Shown: in pieces, positions 5,074 to 9,080 of the stretch | How positions within the stretch are numbered: the first letter of the stretch is position 1 | Layout: each line of letters opens with the position of its first letter | NCBI GenBank assembly: GCA_016198945.1 | Contig: JACQHO010000158.1 | Location: 1-9,080 of the forward strand | Source: Nitrospirota bacterium | GTDB lineage: Bacteria; Nitrospirota; Nitrospiria; JACQBZ01 | DNA length: 9,080 nucleotides | Direction: 5' to 3' | Made by a program: the position numbers and the translations under genes | Notes under the pieces: model-generated | What the model saw: only the letters and a program-made list of their open reading frames with translations | Database searches by the model: none | Told to the model about the DNA's origin: nothing

Positions 5074-6946
5074 GCTGTCCTCCATCCGGATTTCCCAACT
5101 CTGATGTCCCTGCAACTTTTTGAAGCGGCGCCGGAGCCATCACCGGTTCCGGATCGCCTTCTTTCACCATTGGAAAACTCATGATAAACGTCGCGCCCTG
5201 GCCGGGCTCGCTCTCGACGCGGATCCGGCCGTTATGATCACGGATAATTCCGTACGTCACCGAGAGGCCGAGTCCGGTTCCTTTTCCGGCCGGCTTGGTG
5301 GTGAAGAACGGCTCAAATATCTTGGCCTGAATCTCCGGAGAAATCCCCGGCCCGGTGTCCGAAACACGGATCTCGACCTGGTCATCCGCCACACGCGTGG
5401 CGATCGAGACCTTGCCGCCGCTCGGCTCCATCGCCTGCTGCGCATTGATCATCAGGTTCATGATGACCTGCTGGAGCTGGTTTGCATTTCCCATGATCCG
5501 AGGAACCGTTTCGAGTCGTTTTTCGATCGCCACCTTGTTGATCGTCAATTGGTGGTCGACGATCGCCACCGAATCCTCGGCCACATGGTTGAGATCCAGC
5601 GCGCTGAATTCGGCCTTTTCCTGCCGGGCGAACTTCAAGAGGTTCTCGATGATCGTCTTGCAGCGCCGTGTTTCTTTTTCGATAATCTCAAGATGCTTGT
5701 AGGTCGGTCCCTCCTTCTCAACCTTGCGCATGGCGAGTTGGGCGTAGCCCAGGATGCCGGCGAGCGGATTCTTCACCTCATGAGCGATGCCGGCCCCCAG
5801 TTGGCCGAAAGCCGCCATCTTTTCGGACTGGATGAGGGCGGCCTGGGCCTGTTTGAGCGCCTCCTCCCGGGCCTTGAGCTCCGATGCCATTTGGTTGAAC
5901 GAACCCGCAAGCTGTCCGATTTCATCGCGGGAGTTCACCTGGACCGCGACATCAAACTGGCCCTTCGCCACTTCCCGGGTTGCCTGAAACAGCCGCTCGA
6001 TGGGCCGGGTCAGACGCTGGGACCAGATCAAGCTCACGATGCCGGAAACCGCCAGAATAGCAAAGGCCACGGCCAGCAAACTATTGATGAGGTCCCTCGC
6101 CGTGAGATAGGCCACATTCTTTTGGATTTGAGCCACGGCCGCCAAGCCCCCGAAATTGACCCGAGCAAAAGCGCCGAGGTAAGTGGTCTCTTTGATGGTA
6201 TATTCCAAGCTCTTCGCCACCACCGGTTCCTTCAAAAAAGCCTGGACGACCGGAAGGCTGGAGAAATCCGCGCGCTGGTAGACGAGGCTCGGATCCCGAT
6301 GGGAGAGAAGGGTGCCGTTGGAATCCACGAGGAGCGTGTCAAACACCTTCGACCGGCCTTGGATCGCCATCAGCCGGTTCAGATGGATCACGGCCATGAC
6401 CGATACCGGTTCGGCCCCTTCTCCGGGATTGTAACCGGCGGCCAGCGTGAAACTCGGCAGTTTCTCGCTGACGGTGGAGTTTTGTATGACAAGGCGGCCT
6501 TCCATGACCGCTTTCGGACTGATCGGGTTTGCCTCTCGAAAGGCGATGAGGTCCTTCTGGGCCACGTCCGCTTCCTCAAGGATGCGCGCATCATAGACCG
6601 TCGCCGGTTGGCCGCCTGGGTTGACGAGAGTAATCGCGATGAAATCCTCATAATCCCGGAAAAGCGATTTCACAAACTCGGTTTTCTGCTCGGTCGACAT
6701 CTCTTCCGAATAAAGAACCCGTGCGAAACTCTGGACCTGGTCATAATAACTCCGAAGCAGCGTCTCGGTCTCGCTCGCGACATTCTGCGCGACAAACGAA
6801 GTCAGGTCCACCACATAGGTCGTCTTGTCCTTCTGGAAGAGCCGGACCATCGTGAACGTGATAATGCTCACGACGAACGTTACGACCAGCAGAAGGCTGA
6901 TCAGGATCTTGATCCGGATCGGAACGGCGAGCCGCTTGATCTGCAT
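5048..6946 (-). CDS. Membrane sensor histidine kinase (Cache-like sensor, HAMP, HisKA, HATPase)
   Basis: This is a 632-residue kinase. TM1 is at ~13-35 and TM2 at ~286-308; between them is a ~250-residue periplasmic region resembling a double-Cache sensor (VNPGGQPATVYDARI ~108-122, LLVDSNGTLLSHRDP ~205-219). HAMP covers ~309-362 (LTRPIERLF and DEIGQLAGSFNQM), followed by a short coiled coil ~360-376. HisKA contains phospho-acceptor H389 in GIAHEVKNPL. The ATPase domain has the N-box NLMINAQQAM (497-506), DTGPGI (530-535), FEPFFTTK (544-551) and GTGLGL (556-561), so all catalytic boxes are intact in an NtrB-like arrangement. The start has a clear SD, AGGAG, which overlaps the stop of the upstream FecR-like gene. 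The last ~35 residues form a polar, Pro/Gly-rich tail whose final codons overlap the cyclase gene. It likely phosphorylates both downstream receivers; the periplasmic ligand is unknown. Confidence 0.93.
   Translation of the reverse strand: MQIKRLAVPIRIKILISLLLVVTFVVSIITFTMVRLFQKDKTTYVVDLTSFVAQNVASETETLLRSYYDQVQSFARVLYSEEMSTEQKTEFVKSLFRDYEDFIAITLVNPGGQPATVYDARILEEADVAQKDLIAFREANPISPKAVMEGRLVIQNSTVSEKLPSFTLAAGYNPGEGAEPVSVMAVIHLNRLMAIQGRSKVFDTLLVDSNGTLLSHRDPSLVYQRADFSSLPVVQAFLKEPVVAKSLEYTIKETTYLGAFARVNFGGLAAVAQIQKNVAYLTARDLINSLLAVAFAILAVSGIVSLIWSQRLTRPIERLFQATREVAKGQFDVAVQVNSRDEIGQLAGSFNQMASELKAREEALKQAQAALIQSEKMAAFGQLGAGIAHEVKNPLAGILGYAQLAMRKVEKEGPTYKHLEIIEKETRRCKTIIENLLKFARQEKAEFSALDLNHVAEDSVAIVDHQLTINKVAIEKRLETVPRIMGNANQLQQVIMNLMINAQQAMEPSGGKVSIATRVADDQVEIRVSDTGPGISPEIQAKIFEPFFTTKPAGKGTGLGLSVTYGIIRDHNGRIRVESEPGQGATFIMSFPMVKEGDPEPVMAPAPLQKVAGTSELGNPDGGQHDVQNPGR
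5079..5083 (-). promoter_or_regulatory. Shine-Dalgarno deciding the diguanylate cyclase start
   Basis: GGAGG reads on the minus strand five bases ahead of the ATG at 5073. It supports this start rather than the in-frame ATG at 5115, which would add 14 residues upstream of the receiver. Confidence 0.7.
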
Positions 6947-6954
6947 CTCATCTC

Positions 6955-8544
6955 CTACGGTTTCCGGTTGATGATCCGCGTCTGATAGGCGGTATTGCCG
7001 GCCGGATCAACCGCCTCGACCACGATCACGTTCACGCCTTCCTTGAGCGCCGCCTTTTGAGAGAACGAGCCGTCCGGTTCGACCGCCGCGGGTTTCCCGT
7101 TGACGAAGACCCGAGCGCCCGTCTCGGACCGCCCGCGGACGAGGATGCGGTCGGCCTTGATCGTCCCTTTGGAGGAAGGGGATAAGAGGACGAGGCGCGG
7201 CGCATCGAGATCTCGCGTCACCTTGATCGGCCGGACCTCGCCGGCGGCGCCTTCCAGTCCGTCCTTATTGACGGCACTGACGCGCCACCGATAGTCCCCC
7301 GCGCGCAGATTTCCGAACATGAACCAGCGCTTCGTCGTGACCTCGTCCAAAACCCGATCGCGGAAGAGCGGATCGCGACCCACCTGGATGTGATAACGGT
7401 AACCGCGATCGCCACCCTCCCAATCGAAGACGATCCGAGGAGGAAAATCGCGGTAATAATATTGTGCGTCCGAAACGGGTAAATGGAGCGCCACCGGCGC
7501 AGGAATCGGTTCCGGATCGGAAGGCGCCTGATTGGGCGCGACACGCGCGACTTCATTTTCCTTGACGGTCACCGTTTTCCCGGCCGCCGTGAGCGTCGCC
7601 TCCCCATCAAAGACGGTCAGACTGGTGCTTTGATCCGGATTGACCTTCACTGCAAAGTCAGCCCGCCGCTCGGCGATCTTTGCGGTCTTGACCCGGACCT
7701 CGCCGGCCGCCGTGGTCACGGCCACGTCCATGTTCCTTTCCGGTGTCGCCTCGATCCGCCCCCGCAAGTTTCCTTCGACCATCACCAGAAACGTCCTGCG
7801 ATCACGAAGAATCGGATTGTCCTCGATGCGTTTAATGATCACCATCGCGTTCTCATCCAGATCCAGGAAGTTCGTCGAATCGAAGGTCACGATCGCCCTC
7901 GAACTCTTGAGGGTTTGGACCGCATCGCGATCATACAAAGCCATATCGAGATCGGTTGCGGTCCAAACGATCTCTCCGGCGCGGCGGCCTCGAACGTCAT
8001 TTTTCTTGTAGGTCAGATACGCCGCGACCGGCTCGGTCATGCCCAGCTCGTAAGAGGCCGTCTGTCCGCCGGACCAAAGCTCAATGCTCCGATCAGACGG
8101 CCTGGAATCCTCCAAACCGAGATTCGATGGAAGCCGCAGTGTGGCTTGCTGGATCCAAGTCCCGCCCGGGCCCTCGCTCGGAAAGAGGAAAACCAGCATC
8201 AACAGGAAGAACGAAAAGAAGACCGTGACAATCGCCAGCACCATGAGCACCTGGAGCCCCTGCGCTGCGACCTTTCGCAGACGATCGCGTAGGATCGCCC
8301 ATCCTTTGTCTTGGGATTTCTCAATCGCGTGCTTCCCGGCCGGTTGAGAGGAGGTTTTGGGAGCAAAGGCCGGCCCGACCTTGCGGGAACGGTTTCTATC
8401 TTGCCATCGTTCCTTCAAGCGTTCCCAGCCCGATTTTCGCCTGTAGACGAAGACCCGGCGCCCGGAATCCGGCATCCGTCCCTCACAACGGGGACAGGAC
8501 GACCGCTCGCCCGAAAAGGAATATCCGCAACGGGAACAGATCAC
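6955..8544 (-). CDS. Zinc-ribbon / TM / FecR / FN3 / Ig-like domain membrane protein
   Basis: This 529-residue protein has an uncommon order of parts. The N-terminal zinc ribbon is C3-x2-C6 ... C17-x2-C20. A basic cytoplasmic linker (~28-95) follows, then one membrane helix (~98-121). Outside the membrane are a FecR-type region (~190-335, with TDLDMALYDRDAVQTLKSS and LDLDENAMVII), a fibronectin-III-like domain (~352-443, ending GDYRWRVSAVNKDG) and an Ig-like domain of the glucodextranase-B/Big kind (~448-527, with GARVFVNGKPAAVEPDGSF and VEAVDPAGN). It should therefore be anchored in the inner membrane with a large periplasmic part. It starts with GTG, preceded by AAGGTG, and no better in-frame start is seen. 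The TAG stop lies inside the kinase's SD, so the two are translationally coupled. FecR domains often relay signals or associate with the envelope; a role as co-sensor for the kinase is inference. Confidence 0.87.
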   Translation of the reverse strand: MICSRCGYSFSGERSSCPRCEGRMPDSGRRVFVYRRKSGWERLKERWQDRNRSRKVGPAFAPKTSSQPAGKHAIEKSQDKGWAILRDRLRKVAAQGLQVLMVLAIVTVFFSFFLLMLVFLFPSEGPGGTWIQQATLRLPSNLGLEDSRPSDRSIELWSGGQTASYELGMTEPVAAYLTYKKNDVRGRRAGEIVWTATDLDMALYDRDAVQTLKSSRAIVTFDSTNFLDLDENAMVIIKRIEDNPILRDRRTFLVMVEGNLRGRIEATPERNMDVAVTTAAGEVRVKTAKIAERRADFAVKVNPDQSTSLTVFDGEATLTAAGKTVTVKENEVARVAPNQAPSDPEPIPAPVALHLPVSDAQYYYRDFPPRIVFDWEGGDRGYRYHIQVGRDPLFRDRVLDEVTTKRWFMFGNLRAGDYRWRVSAVNKDGLEGAAGEVRPIKVTRDLDAPRLVLLSPSSKGTIKADRILVRGRSETGARVFVNGKPAAVEPDGSFSQKAALKEGVNVIVVEAVDPAGNTAYQTRIINRKP

Positions 8545-8561
8545 CTTTCACCTTTATGATA

Positions 8562-8609
8562 ATGATCGCATCCGCTCTTGAGAATTTCGGCTGTCTTCAG
8601 CGCGATCAT
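8562..8609. repeat. 8-bp inverted repeat flanking the predicted transcription start
   Basis: ATGATCGC (8562-8569) and GCGATCAT (8602-8609) are perfect inverted copies 32 nt apart. The second overlaps the candidate -10 box and the first lies in the leader just before the SD. It may be a two-site operator or a leader RNA pairing; chance is possible at this length. Confidence 0.3.
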
Positions 8610-8633
8610 ACTCTACCAGGGCCAAAAATCCAA
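8605..8633 (-). promoter_or_regulatory. Candidate sigma70 promoter of the FecR-kinase-cyclase operon
   Basis: On the minus strand TTGGAT (8633-8628, 3 of 6 to TTGACA) and TATGAT (8610-8605, 5 of 6 to TATAAT) are separated by exactly 17 nt. They would start a transcript with a leader of roughly 55 nt before the GTG at 8544. It lies in the 109-nt gap between the beta-barrel gene and the FecR-like gene. No convincing terminator for the upstream gene is seen, so read-through is also possible. Confidence 0.5.
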
Positions 8634-8653
8634 CTTCCCGTCCCATACAGGCA

Positions 8654-9080
8654 TCAGTAGATCCCCTGGAACCGGAAGAACCAGCCCCGAACCGAATAGT
8701 TGTTGTCCGAGAACTCATTGTCCGTGAAGTCCGTAAAGTTATATCCGACGCCCAGACGTAGGTGACGGGCCATCTCCCGTGTCACTTCCACCAGGGTTCC
8801 AGCCCGTTGGTCATCGGCCTCATAAACCTTGAGCAGGCGATACTCGAGGCCGATATCCCAGGCGCCCGTCACATGGGTATTCAACCGATGAATCGAGAGA
8901 GTCGTATGAGTCTTGACCGGCTCCTCGTTCCCGGCGCGCTCTTCCTTGATCTTGTACGCCAGTTTTTCAACCCATTGCAAGTAACGCGTCAGCTCCAGCG
9001 CGCCTTCGAAAGACCAGACGGACATCTCGGTCACCCGCTCGGTCTCGCCATCCAGGACCGGCCTCTGGTCAGTGATCAGC
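8654..9080 (-). CDS. Outer-membrane beta-barrel protein, C-terminal end (5' part outside window)
   Basis: The frame is open from the right edge to the TGA at 8656-8654, giving 141 residues of the C-terminus. An internal GTG at 9034 is possible, but the frame continues coherently beyond it (LITDQRPVLDGETER precedes), so the gene most likely extends out of the window. The sequence alternates polar and hydrophobic residues in strand-length blocks, such as TLSIHRLNTHV, WDIGLEYRLLKVYEA, GTLVEVTREM and HLRLGVGYNFTDFTD. The last strand, YSVRGWFFRFQGIY, ends in an aromatic residue, the usual signal for BAM-assisted insertion. I recognise the NFTDF...GWF ending as typical of large outer-membrane proteins in diderm environmental bacteria, but I cannot name the family. 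Its 3' end is 109 nt upstream of the FecR-like gene, in the same orientation. Confidence 0.72.
   Translation of the reverse strand, partial: LITDQRPVLDGETERVTEMSVWSFEGALELTRYLQWVEKLAYKIKEERAGNEEPVKTHTTLSIHRLNTHVTGAWDIGLEYRLLKVYEADDQRAGTLVEVTREMARHLRLGVGYNFTDFTDNEFSDNNYSVRGWFFRFQGIY

Noticed and set aside
5074..5115. Longer start for the diguanylate cyclase at 5115
   Set aside because: It would add 14 residues before the receiver and deepen overlap with the kinase. The ATG at 5073 has GGAGG at ideal spacing and begins directly at the first receiver strand.
4462..5184. + strand 240-codon frame opposite the diguanylate cyclase
   Set aside because: It is antisense to an intact receiver-GGDEF gene and has no recognisable domain.
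5120..6985. Very long + strand open frame (621 codons) opposite the histidine kinase
   Set aside because: It is stop-free because the GC-rich kinase codons leave few stops on the complement. The product is a low-complexity Arg/His/Asp-rich sequence without domains, whereas the minus strand has all kinase boxes.
7483..8292. + strand 269-codon frame opposite the FecR-like gene
   Set aside because: Its Arg/His/Gln-rich composition is typical of complement frames, and it has no start signal or domain.
8654..9034. The beta-barrel as a complete 126-residue gene starting at GTG 9034
   Set aside because: No SD or promoter is evident there and the frame stays open with plausible protein sequence to the window edge, so a truncated view of a longer gene is more likely.

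Overview
The window looks like a chromosomal segment of a GC-rich diderm (LPS-bearing) bacterium. Evidence for an outer membrane is the lptF-lptG pair and the C-terminal end of a likely outer-membrane beta-barrel. The mix of lptFG, a yacG-type zinc protein, a FecR/Ig-domain membrane protein and many two-component/GGDEF proteins fits Nitrospirota-like or deltaproteobacteria-like lineages, often known only from metagenomes. That placement is an impression from gene content, not a measured result.

Layout. The left end (1-1775, + strand) holds the 3' part of lptF followed 15 nt later by complete lptG, the two transmembrane subunits of the LPS export ABC transporter. A 20-bp perfect palindrome plus T-tract separates lptG from everything to its right, which is all on the minus strand and convergent with lptG. 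Read in its own direction, the minus-strand block starts beyond the right edge with a beta-barrel protein (C-terminus at 8654). It continues with a zinc-ribbon/TM/FecR/Ig-domain protein (8544-6955), a Cache-like/HAMP sensor histidine kinase (6946-5048), a receiver-GGDEF diguanylate cyclase (5073-4084) and a receiver/GAF-like/degenerate-GGDEF protein (4087-2630). After a 111-nt gap come yacG (2518-2312) and a small four-helix membrane protein (2334-1810).

How the genes work together. The FecR-like gene, the kinase and the two response regulators are tightly packed: an 8-nt gap with the SD overlapping the upstream stop, a 26-nt overlap, then a 4-nt ATGA overlap. They almost certainly form one translationally coupled signalling operon, with a candidate sigma70-type promoter just upstream of the FecR-like gene. 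The reasonable reading is an envelope-sensing module. Periplasmic FecR/Ig and Cache-like domains would feed a kinase, which phosphorylates one active cyclic-di-GMP synthase and one paralogue. The paralogue has lost its catalytic GGDEF motif but keeps an RxxD inhibitory-site-like motif, so it may read c-di-GMP rather than make it. yacG appears to start a separate unit from a TATAAT promoter placed so that its mRNA would begin at or next to the ATG (leaderless).

The most unusual sequence-level observation is a 60-bp nested GC-rich inverted repeat lying in frame inside lptF, which adds about 20 Pro/Ala/Gly-rich residues to the periplasmic domain. There is no gene-free stretch above 300 bases; the two largest gaps (2519-2629 and 8545-8653) each contain a candidate promoter.
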